Assembly (NCBI RefSeq): GCF_029277985.1
Contig: NZ_CP119546.1
Coordinates: 3,472,001-3,536,000 of the forward strand
From: Providencia stuartii
GTDB taxonomy: Bacteria; Pseudomonadota; Gammaproteobacteria; Enterobacterales; Enterobacteriaceae
Length of the DNA: 64,000 bases
Reading direction: 5' to 3'
Numbering within the stretch: the stretch's first letter is position 1; every line of letters starts with the position of its first letter. Shown here one piece after another: positions 18,739 through 26,769 of this stretch. Below the pieces are notes generated by a model that saw nothing but the letters and a program-made list of their open reading frames with translations, made no database searches and was not told the origin of the DNA. The position numbers and the translations under genes were made by a program.

Positions 18739-18900
18739 ATGAACTGTCATAAGAAAACAAGCAAACTTCAGCTTAGACTAACCGAAACGCTAAAAAGTAA
18801 GGTAGTAGAGTATTCAGAAAAAGATGGAATCTCACAGAATTCAATACTTAATCAAGCAGTAGCTTGGTATGTGAAAGAAAGAGAGAAAAGTGCTAACTAA
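18739..18900 (+). CDS. arc: Arc-like ribbon-helix-helix repressor
   Basis: 53 residues, the same length as P22 Arc. The pattern KLQLRLTETLKSKVVEYSEKDG followed by SQNSILNQAVAWYVKERE (here in two parts) matches the beta strand plus two helices of Arc. ATG follows AAAGGATGTACT. In P22, Arc represses the ant promoter; here it lies just upstream of the antirepressor gene on the same strand. Confidence 0.82.
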   Translation: MNCHKKTSKLQLRLTETLKSKVVEYSEKDGISQNSILNQAVAWYVKEREKSAN

Positions 18901-18903
18901 AAC

Positions 18904-18938
18904 AGCGAAGCCCCAACTACTTGCGATAGTCAGGGCTT
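18904..18938 (+). promoter_or_regulatory. Hairpin in the arc-ant intergenic region
   Basis: GAAGCCC and GGGCTTC pair, with an inner ACTA/TAGT, giving a long hairpin followed by TATTTTG. It lies 30 nt before the ant start. In P22 the equivalent region is the target of the sar antisense RNA, so this may be an attenuator or antisense site; that is inference. Confidence 0.5.
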
Positions 18939-18969
18939 CTATTTTGTCAGAGTCTTAGGAGAAACCGAC

Positions 18970-20100
18970 ATGAATAATGTATCAAATATTAATGAGACCA
19001 GCAATTCGGTAAAATCTATGCCGTTGATTGCTCACTCAGGCGCTCCCGTGATCACCACTGATATGCTAGCCGATGTATACGGAACAGAGGTGATTAATAT
19101 TCAAGTTAACCACTCTAGAAATAAAAATAGATTCATTGAAGGAAAACATTTTTATAAGCTAACAGGCTCTATTTTAAAGGAATTCAAGAACTGGCTTACT
19201 AAAAGTAAGTTAGTTTACAAAGGCTCAGAAATCATTAGTAAGCACGCGAAAAGCATTATACTTTGGACTGAGCGCGGCGCCGCTCGTCACGCCAAAATGC
19301 TAGACACCGATAACGCATGGGATGTTTTCGAAGCGCTAGAAGATTTCTATTTTGCTAAGAAAGAAGATGCTCAACAAAAAATTAACCTCCGCCAATCAAC
19401 AGCAAAAGAACTCACTCCGCTACGTCAAACAGCCGAGCGTTTAATTGCTACAGGTGTTGGTAATATTTACCCTGATATCTGGAAGCATGTTCACAAAGAG
19501 TTCGGCGTTGACCACATCAACGAGCTACTACCTGAGCAGATACCGCAAGCCATTTCATTTCTTGATGCGCTTGAAGGCGAATACATTCCTAAACAACAAT
19601 TACCACAAGTTGGACTTGAAAGCCTTGCGATGCCAATGTCATTCTTTGATGAATATGATTGGCTGTTTGAAGAAGAAAACATCAGCAAGAAAGAGGCTCT
19701 ATCTCATGCAGATGCTTACCCTCGCTGCATGCTGAAAACTGCGCCTGAATATCCAAACCCTGTGGGTGTTCTGCTAAATAAATTGCAATCGGCAGGTGTT
19801 GATGTATCAGCTGCTCAAATTCAACTAAGAGCATTACGCAATCACCTGAGAGCCACAATCATGCAGCTTGAGATGGCAAATAGATCAGATTTAAAGATGC
19901 TGCTAAATAATACTAATGTCGTTTATAAACATCTTAAAGCTATACGTGAAGAGTGGAGAAACACCCTTTCACCTGCAATAGAGAAACTAAACCCAGAGCT
20001 TGAGTCTCATATTACTAGTAGATTAGCTGACGCCCAAGGAGCTACCTATAGCAATCTTTGCCATCTACAGAAACATGATAGCACCAAAGCAATCAAATAG
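18970..20100 (+). CDS. ant: Antirepressor (ORF6N plus P22 AR C-terminal domain)
   Basis: 376 residues. ORF6N-type N-terminal domain at about 28-120 (VITTDMLADVYGTEVINIQV, RNKNRFIEGKHFYKL). A P22 Ant C-terminal-type domain at about 150-200 (LRQTAERLIATGVGNIYPDIW, HINELLPEQIPQAISFL). The C-terminal 150 residues are helical. Ant-type proteins bind and inactivate CI, so this gene can force induction of this or a resident prophage. Controlled by the flanking Mnt and Arc repressors. Confidence 0.88.
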   Translation: MNNVSNINETSNSVKSMPLIAHSGAPVITTDMLADVYGTEVINIQVNHSRNKNRFIEGKHFYKLTGSILKEFKNWLTKSKLVYKGSEIISKHAKSIILWTERGAARHAKMLDTDNAWDVFEALEDFYFAKKEDAQQKINLRQSTAKELTPLRQTAERLIATGVGNIYPDIWKHVHKEFGVDHINELLPEQIPQAISFLDALEGEYIPKQQLPQVGLESLAMPMSFFDEYDWLFEEENISKKEALSHADAYPRCMLKTAPEYPNPVGVLLNKLQSAGVDVSAAQIQLRALRNHLRATIMQLEMANRSDLKMLLNNTNVVYKHLKAIREEWRNTLSPAIEKLNPELESHITSRLADAQGATYSNLCHLQKHDSTKAIK

Positions 20101-20187
20101 ATGACAGGGCAAGGAAGCCCTTTCTCATCCTACCCTCACCTCAGTTTTTTATCAGTCTAGTTTCTTAGTGCCGCAATTGGGAGCAAA

Positions 20188-20886
20188 TTAAAATAGTAAT
20201 TTTGCAATGGTGATTCCTGCACCAAGAACCACAAATATTGTCGCCATGAGCCATTTTGTTTGCGTTGATATTGCCTTCTGGACTTCAGTTTTGATTATTT
20301 CAATATCTTGCTTAGTGGCATAATTAGACTTAATGACCTCAATGTCAGATTTTAAGGTTCTTATATCACTTTTGCTAGTTTCCATATCTGATTTAATACT
20401 AGCGAGAGTTGATTTCATATGACTTACATTATCCTCTAACTCTATTATTTGTGATTTTTTATTAAAGTCATCGTCACTAAATATTTGCGAATCAGTTTTA
20501 TTTGGCTCTGTTCCCGCAATGTTATCCCTATTAATTTTCTTAGTTTCACTATCCATTGCATGGTACCAAGATAATAACAAGATAAATATTACGCTTGATA
20601 TGCAAATATTATAAAAGATATTGTTTTCAATGTACTCTGGTAGTTTAAACATTGTAGACAGACCTATCAGTGTTAACATATCACTGCCGATCACCACAAA
20701 TAACCATCCGTCGCCTTTCTTTTTGGCCTGTATTATCGAAATTTTTGAGAGAAAATAAAATAAAACAATTACACCAAATAATATAACCTTACCAATGCCG
20801 CTCTCAAAAGGTACTAAAACATAATTAGAAATCACGCCAATGATAATAGAGAAAACAAATATTAAAGCTAAAATAAACTTCTTCAT
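20188..20886 (-). CDS. Membrane protein with coiled coil, unknown function
   Basis: 232 residues. Three or four hydrophobic helices in the first 110 residues, then a coiled coil at about 140-205 with repeated IKSDMETSKSDIRTLKSDIEVIKS, and a C-terminal span (WLMATIFVVLGAGITIAKLLF region). The C-terminal half resembles DUF1640-like membrane-anchored coiled coils by architecture only. Converges with ant. Likely envelope-located; possible exclusion factor, unproved. Confidence 0.6.
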   Translation of the reverse strand: MKKFILALIFVFSIIIGVISNYVLVPFESGIGKVILFGVIVLFYFLSKISIIQAKKKGDGWLFVVIGSDMLTLIGLSTMFKLPEYIENNIFYNICISSVIFILLLSWYHAMDSETKKINRDNIAGTEPNKTDSQIFSDDDFNKKSQIIELEDNVSHMKSTLASIKSDMETSKSDIRTLKSDIEVIKSNYATKQDIEIIKTEVQKAISTQTKWLMATIFVVLGAGITIAKLLF

Positions 20887-21015
20887 CCCATCACCTATTT
20901 GTATTATTAATTTCCCTTATGATAGCCTGAGGTTGCCGCAAAACAAAGCAAAAGACCTCAGTTAAGAGGCGTGGTGTGTGATCTGGATTGCAAGCCCAAG
21001 GGCGGGCTATTTTGT

Positions 21016-21426
21016 TTAAAATTGCTCTAATTCAGCTAATTCTTTAAGTGATAAAGAATGAAAATGAGATTCAGCCATATCTGACAATACTGGAAGCAAC
21101 GCATCCGAACGGGCATGTGCATCAGGAGTTATGATTGCCAGAATTTGGTAATAGTCATCGTACATACAGTGCTTACAAAACACCAAGAAGTTATCGCTCA
21201 CTCTAACAGCCTGTCGAGTTTCGCCACCCCAAGGTTTTTCATTTGGCGTTCTTATATGAATCTTTTCAATAAATGACTGACGCGCTATGGCACTATTCCT
21301 AAAATCAGCAAATTTACCCACATACCCAGAGAGGGATACCCCATTAAGAGCTGCTGATAGCTTAGCCGCATACTTCCGATAAATACCGTTATCTTTATAT
21401 CTAGGCGTGATTGTCACTATTGGCAT
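21016..21426 (-). CDS. YafO-like toxin
   Basis: 136 residues. The segment FIEKIHIRTPNEKPW, then QAVRVSDNFLVFCKH, DDYYQILAIITPDAH and VLSDMAESHF follows the order of conserved blocks in E. coli YafO, a ribosome-dependent mRNA interferase. Homology was judged from memory and is partial. The start overlaps the end of the upstream 198-residue gene by 10 nt, the usual coupling of antitoxin and toxin. Its partner is not YafN-like. Confidence 0.72.
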   Translation of the reverse strand: MPIVTITPRYKDNGIYRKYAAKLSAALNGVSLSGYVGKFADFRNSAIARQSFIEKIHIRTPNEKPWGGETRQAVRVSDNFLVFCKHCMYDDYYQILAIITPDAHARSDALLPVLSDMAESHFHSLSLKELAELEQF

Positions 21427-22013
21427 TGCAAGTTACCAGCAAGCAGATCTCGATTAAATTCAGCAATTGAGGAATTAAATAAGGCTATATCCTCGTCGCT
21501 AAACCCATCCTCCTCTACCATTGCAGGCAACTGGTTAATATGTTGGTTAAATTGTCGATATATTGCTTGCATATGGTTTCTTAATGCAGACATTTTAAGA
21601 ATAACTTCTTTAAAGTAACCATCAGCTATGCTTTCAAATGGATGAAAAGCCTTGGTAGTTTTAGCAATGCTATACATTGCCTCAATCATCATAACTGCAT
21701 TATTACCATGCTTAATCACCCGCTCCAACTCATGCATTACATCTTCTGGGTTATTACCTGCATGTTTTTTTATGTCATCTTTTGTTGGGTCATCAAGTAA
21801 AGCTATTACTTCATCGATTGAAGCTACAAGGGTTGTTAGCACGGTCTTGCCATCAACAATTAAATCCATAATTTCATCTGGCGATACATCACCCTTTGCC
21901 TTTTTATCGACAATAGTAGCTATAGACATAGCCAAATTAGCCAAGCCTGAATCCACATCTTTTTTATCTGTTGGATTTGATAGCATTGCCATCATAATAG
22001 CCTCTGAAATCAT
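21417..22013 (-). CDS. Unfamiliar partner of the YafO-like toxin (candidate antitoxin)
   Basis: 198 residues, acidic, all-helical by inspection, with no Phd/YafN motif. It begins MISEAIMMAMLSNPTDKKDVDSG, and has acidic stretches (VEEDGFSDEDIALF) near the end. It precedes and overlaps the toxin gene. Two palindromes about 200 bp upstream could be its operators. The antitoxin role is inferred only from gene order and coupling; it is about twice the size of YafN. Confidence 0.55.
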   Translation of the reverse strand: MISEAIMMAMLSNPTDKKDVDSGLANLAMSIATIVDKKAKGDVSPDEIMDLIVDGKTVLTTLVASIDEVIALLDDPTKDDIKKHAGNNPEDVMHELERVIKHGNNAVMMIEAMYSIAKTTKAFHPFESIADGYFKEVILKMSALRNHMQAIYRQFNQHINQLPAMVEEDGFSDEDIALFNSSIAEFNRDLLAGNLQCQ

Positions 22014-22305
22014 GGTTTATTGCCTCATAGATACAAATGTGCATACAAATTATACATCATTTCAAACTAAAGCACATACATTCATCACAATCCCAAGGAC
22101 GTGCTATCAATCCGTCGATTCGCCGGAATTAATTAATATCAATAAGTTACACAAGATAAGTTTTGCAACTTTTTTGTAAAACTCTTTAGGAGTCGCTCAA
22201 TATTTAAACTACAAAACTTTTGTAGTTACCTACAATTATTTTGTAGGTCGTTCATTCCAATTTAGAACAATCAAACAATATCAATAATTTGAGATATTCA
22301 GACAA
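22014..22305 (-). promoter_or_regulatory. Upstream region of the toxin operon with two palindromes
   Basis: CTACAAAA-C-TTTTGTAG at 22209-22225 and CCTACAA-TTATT-TTGTAGG at 22229-22247 share the CTACAA half site. Their centres are 21 bp apart, two helical turns, which suits cooperative binding by one dimeric repressor. A related TTTTTTGTAAAA lies near 22170. No other gene is seen in this stretch. Confidence 0.6.
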
Positions 22306-22328
22306 CAAAAAACCCACCGGAGTGGGTT
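22306..22328 (-). terminator. Terminator after the 297-residue protein gene
   Basis: Minus strand AACCCAC-TCCG-GTGGGTT then a U-rich TTTTGTTG. It separates the gene at 22340 from the toxin operon promoter region. Confidence 0.72.
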
Positions 22329-22339
22329 AGTTTGAAGCC

Positions 22340-23233
22340 TTACTCTATTATTTCTCTTAGCAAAATCTCTGTTGGTTTATATTCATTATTTTTCAACGTG
22401 GAAATTACTGTTATATCGCCGCGAAATGAAAGCCTTCCAGATAAAGATTCGGCTGATACATTCGGGTCTAGTACTAATTTAACCCTTCTATCTATGATAC
22501 CCGGCACAACAGCAGCCCATCCTTTAGAGGGATTATCTAGATCTAGTGCTCTTATTTGAACATCAACGTCAGGGTAATCTCTAACTTGCGTCAACGGGTC
22601 AATGGATACTGAAGTTGGAGCTTGTCGGATTGTTTCTGGCGGAATAGATATAGTTTGCTGCCCAGTACCAATAATAAGTGAAGCATTTTCATCTGTTCTG
22701 GCTGGTGAAATTACTTTTACAGCACCTTCAGCCAATGATTTCGGATTCTTTACAGAGGTTTCAATAACTGATTTTAATCCTTCTGGTGTCAAATTTGCAG
22801 CGCCTGCACCAATATTAATAATCGTATTGTTGTTTGCCTCAAAGTGACTTACCTTGTCTGGACTCATGGCTGCACTAGCAAGATATAATCCATATCCCAC
22901 CATTCCGGATACAACCGCAAAAACAAGTGTATTTCTCACGGCTCCTTCTCCTATCACGGCGTGACATTTTTCCACAAACTTATCCAGTTTTTCTTGCGAC
23001 CCAAATAATAACTTAATTACTAGGTCTTCGTATAGACTGCCAGATCGCAATAATTCAACTTCAAGCTCTACTCCGTCAATTTCACAATCAGTCAAATTTG
23101 CAAATACTTCGCGCGACTGTTTTGCTATAGCTTCCCAGCCTTGTAAAGATTTGATTATCTCTTTTACACTTACTGGATTTTCAGTTGAATAATAGAATTT
23201 CTCCTTAAAACTTAACGACAATACCTCAGCCAT
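22340..23233 (-). CDS. Single-span membrane protein of unknown function
   Basis: 297 residues, not recognised. Residues 1-95 are helical and soluble, with a conserved-looking RSGSLYEDLVIKLLFGS. A hydrophobic helix follows (about 99-118, TLVFAVVSGMVGYGLYLASA), then a beta-rich domain with short repeats of proline and asparagine, ending in a strand-rich VVPGIIDRRVKLVLDP region. The N-terminal half being cytosolic and the rest outside, or the reverse, cannot be told. Own promoter and terminator make it an independent accessory gene. Confidence 0.6.
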   Translation of the reverse strand: MAEVLSLSFKEKFYYSTENPVSVKEIIKSLQGWEAIAKQSREVFANLTDCEIDGVELEVELLRSGSLYEDLVIKLLFGSQEKLDKFVEKCHAVIGEGAVRNTLVFAVVSGMVGYGLYLASAAMSPDKVSHFEANNNTIINIGAGAANLTPEGLKSVIETSVKNPKSLAEGAVKVISPARTDENASLIIGTGQQTISIPPETIRQAPTSVSIDPLTQVRDYPDVDVQIRALDLDNPSKGWAAVVPGIIDRRVKLVLDPNVSAESLSGRLSFRGDITVISTLKNNEYKPTEILLREIIE

Positions 23234-23486
23234 GCATTGACATCCTTTGAGTAGAGTATATTAATTTTTTTTACATAATATCAATATTACTTAAGGATGG
23301 TTATCTGGTAATTTGATCAGTGATGAGTGTTAAAAGGAAAACTTAGCGCTTTCAGAAAACGAATAAAGGACCAAACGTCATCAGGTTAGTAGCAGCCCCA
23401 TTTCCTTTGTACGGATATTTGACTTAATTAAATTCACGTCTAATATTTGTTCTGCTCAATAACGAGCATTACAAGGAGTTTTTATT

Positions 23487-23669
23487 ATGGGTAAAAAACC
23501 CGGTGAAAACACAGGTAAAGATGGCGGTATCTATCGAGAAGTTGGACCTCGTGGCGGTTTAAAAAACAATTATGCCACAGTGAGAGACAACGAAAAGCTA
23601 CCACCAACAACGCAATCAGGTAACACATGGGTTCTTGAAAAAAGAACACCAAACAGTAAGCGTCCTTAA
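23487..23669 (+). CDS. YjzC-like small protein
   Basis: 60 residues. KKPGENTGKDGGIYREVGP, then RGG, NYATVRDNEKLPPTT and W match the short YjzC family known from Bacillus. AAGGAG ribosome binding site at 23473-23478 and a strong terminator follow, so it is a one-gene unit on the opposite strand from the tail operon. Function unknown. Confidence 0.75.
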   Translation: MGKKPGENTGKDGGIYREVGPRGGLKNNYATVRDNEKLPPTTQSGNTWVLEKRTPNSKRP

Positions 23670-23682
23670 CCTGTTGTAATAA

Positions 23683-24054
23683 TTAAAGCCGGCCTACGTC
23701 GGCTTTTTTGGGTTTAACACAGAAATCCACCATCCTACTAATAAGATGACAAAATGTTTCATTCGCGGCTCCTGTTTCAACGCTCACACCGACGCGGTGA
23801 CAAATGTCGAACGCTATATGTGCGCATTCGTGAGCTAGAGTAGATAATTTACCGTTAAACACACCAATAATATGGAGTACACACTGAGTGTTAGTAACTG
23901 TATGACTTGCACCGTTAACAAAACTATCCCCACCATCAATGCCTAGTTTTTCATGTAGAGAGCGCCAATCATCCCAAGAGCCACAATAGATAATATATCC
24001 AGATTCAAATAAAGGTACCTTCATATGTCGATACTGCCTTAGGATTTTATTCAT
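23683..24054 (-). CDS. Phage protein with HExxH-type motif
   Basis: About 123 residues from the ATG at 24054, which has AAAGGTAAG upstream. STLAHECAHIAFDICHRVG holds HECAH, a zincin-like motif, and a later E in VETGAANETFCHLI may complete the site. It follows the tail chaperone-like gene in the late operon, where lambda has gpT, but is not a T homologue. Possible small peptidase; activity untested. Confidence 0.6.
   Translation of the reverse strand: MNKILRQYRHMKVPLFESGYIIYCGSWDDWRSLHEKLGIDGGDSFVNGASHTVTNTQCVLHIIGVFNGKLSTLAHECAHIAFDICHRVGVSVETGAANETFCHLISRMVDFCVKPKKADVGRL
23685..23709 (+). terminator. Terminator of the YjzC-like gene
   Basis: AAAGCCG-loop-CGGCTTT followed by a T run. The symmetric arms with A and T tracts could also act on the minus strand. 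Confidence 0.75.
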
Positions 24055-24100
24055 ATTCTTACCTTTACTATAAAACATCTCAACCCTAATAATTGGCTAC

Positions 24101-24790
24101 TTACCTCTTCCCACTCACCAACCGACGCTTACCACTGATCAGCTCATCATTGCGCTGGTCATCAGCTTTCATGATCTCGTCGTATTCTTCGCGCGTGAAA
24201 CCCTTCCCGTCTGGATATTTAGCTTTTAGCATCATGACGAACTCGGTCATTGTTAATTGCTCAGCTTCCTCGCGATTCACACCGAAATGAGCACGAGCAG
24301 CGGTAATATATTCGATAGCATTAAAGCTATCAGTAAATTCGTTTTTACCTTCGTTACGCTGAAGCTTTCTAACTTTGGCCTTACCGATAATGCCGTGGGT
24401 CATTAACTCACGAGCTAACACGATGATATCTGTAATTGGCACCTTACCCATTTTATAGATGACACCATTTTTACTGGGCTTCCACTCGCCTATAAGCTCA
24501 TCGCAATCATCATTACAACAAGCTTGCATTATCATCATTGAAGTTGATAAAACACTACGCCCATACGTTGGCTTTTTTAATGCTTTTAACAGCCAATCAG
24601 GAACTGTACCATAAGCTTGTATAGCGCGAGCAATTAACACCTGAACTTCTGCGCCACTTAGCAAAGTAAATGCGTTAACAATCTGCTCTGGCGTCCCTAT
24701 TCTCGTCATTGCGTCAAATGATGGCCTAAACAAATAATCTTTATCAGGCGTTGATATCGTAAATTCGCCGTACTCTTTTCTTGCTGTCAT
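24101..24790 (-). CDS. Tail assembly chaperone-like protein (DUF6246 type)
   Basis: About 229 residues from the ATG at 24790, preceded by AGGGGGGG. Begins TARKEYGEFTISTPDKDYLFRPS and ends in a Lys/Arg-rich tail (ISGKRRLVSGKR). It lies right after the tail tube gene, the place of lambda gpG. No slippery heptamer or overlapping T-type frame was found at its end, so the usual programmed frameshift product seems absent. Confidence 0.65.
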   Translation of the reverse strand: MTARKEYGEFTISTPDKDYLFRPSFDAMTRIGTPEQIVNAFTLLSGAEVQVLIARAIQAYGTVPDWLLKALKKPTYGRSVLSTSMMIMQACCNDDCDELIGEWKPSKNGVIYKMGKVPITDIIVLARELMTHGIIGKAKVRKLQRNEGKNEFTDSFNAIEYITAARAHFGVNREEAEQLTMTEFVMMLKAKYPDGKGFTREEYDEIMKADDQRNDELISGKRRLVSGKR

Positions 24791-24841
24791 GTGCCCCCCC
24801 CTGAATATTATCAAGGGCACTCGAAAGCACCCTTTGTAATA

Positions 24842-25594
24842 TTAAGCGGCGGTGACAGTAACTGCGCACTTAGCTGTTTTTGCACCATCTTCTGATGTGA
24901 CTGTTACGTTCGCTGTTCCTGCCGCAACACCTGTGACAGTAACTACATTCATTAGCTGACTGGCTGTCGCCGTTGCTGGCTTGTCGCTAGCTGCGGTGTA
25001 TGCCTTATTCGTTGCATCTACTGGTTGAAAACTAACAGTAAAAGTTTTCTTTTCGCCTTCTTTGACACTCAAAGTTGTCGGAGTAACGGAAACACCTTGC
25101 ACGACAACTTCTTCGCTCAACCACTCCCAAGTATCAGCCGTACTTACTTTTAGCTCACCTTCATACGTTGCCACTTCTTTTGTTGGAAATGCCATCGACC
25201 ATGAAGTGAACACCATGTAACACTGAATGATATTTTTGCCATCACCATTCAAATCAAGCTGCACCCAATATGACGGCTGGCGACCAGCAATAATCTCGTC
25301 AAAGATTTCTTTAGCTAATGCAAATGCTGATTCAGAACCTGCGCTACCAGTGCTTTTGACTTCACCACTAAAACTAATGGTTGGGTCAGCACCAGTAACA
25401 ACCGATTCTGTTAAGTTACGGATGTCATCAGCATTAGAAGTGATAGCTTCTAAATTTCCATCAAACCCTTTATCTGTCAGCGCACCAAGACGTAAGTAAT
25501 CGCTTAAACCTGGTGCTTGGTCATCGCAACCACGAGCGACACGTAAAATAGTTGCACCACCAATTGATAAGCCTTTCTTAGGGCAGTTAGCCAT
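24842..25594 (-). CDS. Major tail tube protein with Ig-like C-terminal domain
   Basis: 250 residues. The tube domain (about 1-160) has AITSNADDIRNLTESVVTG and the FALAKEIFDEIIAGRQPSYW stretch typical of lambda gpV-like proteins. Residues about 168-250 form a Big_2-type Ig domain (VSVTPTTLSVKEGEKKTFTV, VTVTGVAAGTANVTV). Surface Ig domains on tails are thought to bind cell-surface sugars weakly. Confidence 0.88.
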   Translation of the reverse strand: MANCPKKGLSIGGATILRVARGCDDQAPGLSDYLRLGALTDKGFDGNLEAITSNADDIRNLTESVVTGADPTISFSGEVKSTGSAGSESAFALAKEIFDEIIAGRQPSYWVQLDLNGDGKNIIQCYMVFTSWSMAFPTKEVATYEGELKVSTADTWEWLSEEVVVQGVSVTPTTLSVKEGEKKTFTVSFQPVDATNKAYTAASDKPATATASQLMNVVTVTGVAAGTANVTVTSEDGAKTAKCAVTVTAA

Positions 25595-25661
25595 GTTTTA
25601 CCTCTTTCTATAGAAAATAAAAAAGGCCGCACATTGGCGACCTAGTTTGAGATTTGTTTGT

Positions 25662-26030
25662 TTATGATAAGCAGCGGAATGAGAGCCTGAATATCGTTCG
25701 GTTTTCTGTGGTTACAATTCCTGATGGCAACCCACCCATGTTAAAAACTGAGTTGAGATTACAGTCACTGGGGTTTGCTGCTACATATTTGATAATTTCA
25801 TCAGCACGAGTTAATGCGGGAATTGGGTTGCTTTGCTCTGATACTAGAATTACATCCACATAGTCATCAGCGCTTAACTCACCAAATCGCCCAGAGCCAT
25901 CATTAGGTTGAATGACTAAATACTGTTGAGTTTTGGTATTAGCCTTCTCTTCCCACTGCAACCGCTGCACAGTAAAGTCATTTGTTAAGCCACCTCGCTC
26001 TAAGTAGTCAAGGAAATCATCAATAATCAC
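25662..26030 (-). CDS. Tail terminator protein (gpU-like)
   Basis: 122 residues. DDFLDYLERGGLTNDFTVQRLQW and the VDVILVSEQSNPIPALTRADEI segment fit minor tail protein U/tail completion proteins (each abbreviated). Sits just before the tail tube gene and overlaps the upstream gene by 4 bp. Confidence 0.7.
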   Translation of the reverse strand: MIIDDFLDYLERGGLTNDFTVQRLQWEEKANTKTQQYLVIQPNDGSGRFGELSADDYVDVILVSEQSNPIPALTRADEIIKYVAANPSDCNLNSVFNMGGLPSGIVTTENRTIFRLSFRCLS

Positions 26031-26395
26031 AATCTCATTTCCTCCATTATCGCTGCGTCAATCATTTCTCTTGTTTCTTCAAAACCTGAATCAAGGAAAA
26101 GCTTTTTAGCTGTTGGGCGCTTAAACTTTTGTACAACCCTAGGGTCATGAACATAAACAGCATAACTAGCACTATAACCAACACGCCCAGTCAATATCGT
26201 TCCATTCACTCTAACCGACCGATAGCTTGAGTTGATTAATGTCTTTGTATCGATTGGCGTGTAGATGGCTGCTTGCCTGCCTCCAATATCTAACGCCCTG
26301 TGCATAGCCCTTGTCGCTTTATTGGCTGTAATATCACCAACTATCCTAGATAAGGCAGCCCGAGCTTCATTAATACCTCTAACTCTCGTTGCCAT
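26027..26395 (-). CDS. HK97 gp10-like / minor tail protein Z
   Basis: 122 residues. KATRAMHRALDIGGRQAAIYTP and GRVGYSASYAVYVHDPRV are hallmarks of the HK97 gp10 family, which act at the head-tail junction or tail completion. Coupled to the tail terminator gene. Confidence 0.8.
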   Translation of the reverse strand: MATRVRGINEARAALSRIVGDITANKATRAMHRALDIGGRQAAIYTPIDTKTLINSSYRSVRVNGTILTGRVGYSASYAVYVHDPRVVQKFKRPTAKKLFLDSGFEETREMIDAAIMEEMRL

Positions 26396-26396
26396 A

Positions 26397-26768
26397 TCAA
26401 GTCCTTATTTTGTAATCAGGATCTTGCCTAAACATTCGAGCATCAAAGCCATCAACAGCTTTAATTTTTGAGCTATTACCTTCAACTTTCCTTGGGTCTA
26501 GAATTGAGCGAGTGTCATTCTGAGCGATGTAATCGCCAACTTCAGGAAGCCTTACAGGCTTACCTTTGTGAAATGATTCGGTGTTGAATACCAAGCGTGA
26601 AATAAACTCACCACCGTTAGCATCCATCGCCTTTTCGTTCGTTGCTACCCAGTTGCAATCAATAAGGTATGGAGCGCCGAAAATAATTTCATCACCCCAC
26701 TTACCTCCCATGCTTACGGGATAAACAGTAGCAACACTCTTGTATGACCAACGTGACATTTTAGCCAT
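26397..26768 (-). CDS. Phage head-tail joining protein (putative)
   Basis: 123 residues, not confidently recognised. Beta-rich, with YLIDCNWVATNEKAMDANGGEF and LPEVGDYIAQND. Its place between the connector and gp10-like genes suggests a head-tail stopper. One base separates it from each neighbour's coding region. Confidence 0.6.
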   Translation of the reverse strand: MAKMSRWSYKSVATVYPVSMGGKWGDEIIFGAPYLIDCNWVATNEKAMDANGGEFISRLVFNTESFHKGKPVRLPEVGDYIAQNDTRSILDPRKVEGNSSKIKAVDGFDARMFRQDPDYKIRT

Positions 26769-26769
26769 A

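Noticed and set aside
21652..22179. 175-codon plus-strand frame over the toxin partner gene
   Set aside because: Antisense shadow of the 198-residue gene; no ribosome binding site and composition of a reversed helical protein.
24078..24130. Programmed frameshift of the G/GT type at the end of the chaperone gene
   Set aside because: No slippery heptamer seen and the next gene does not overlap it.
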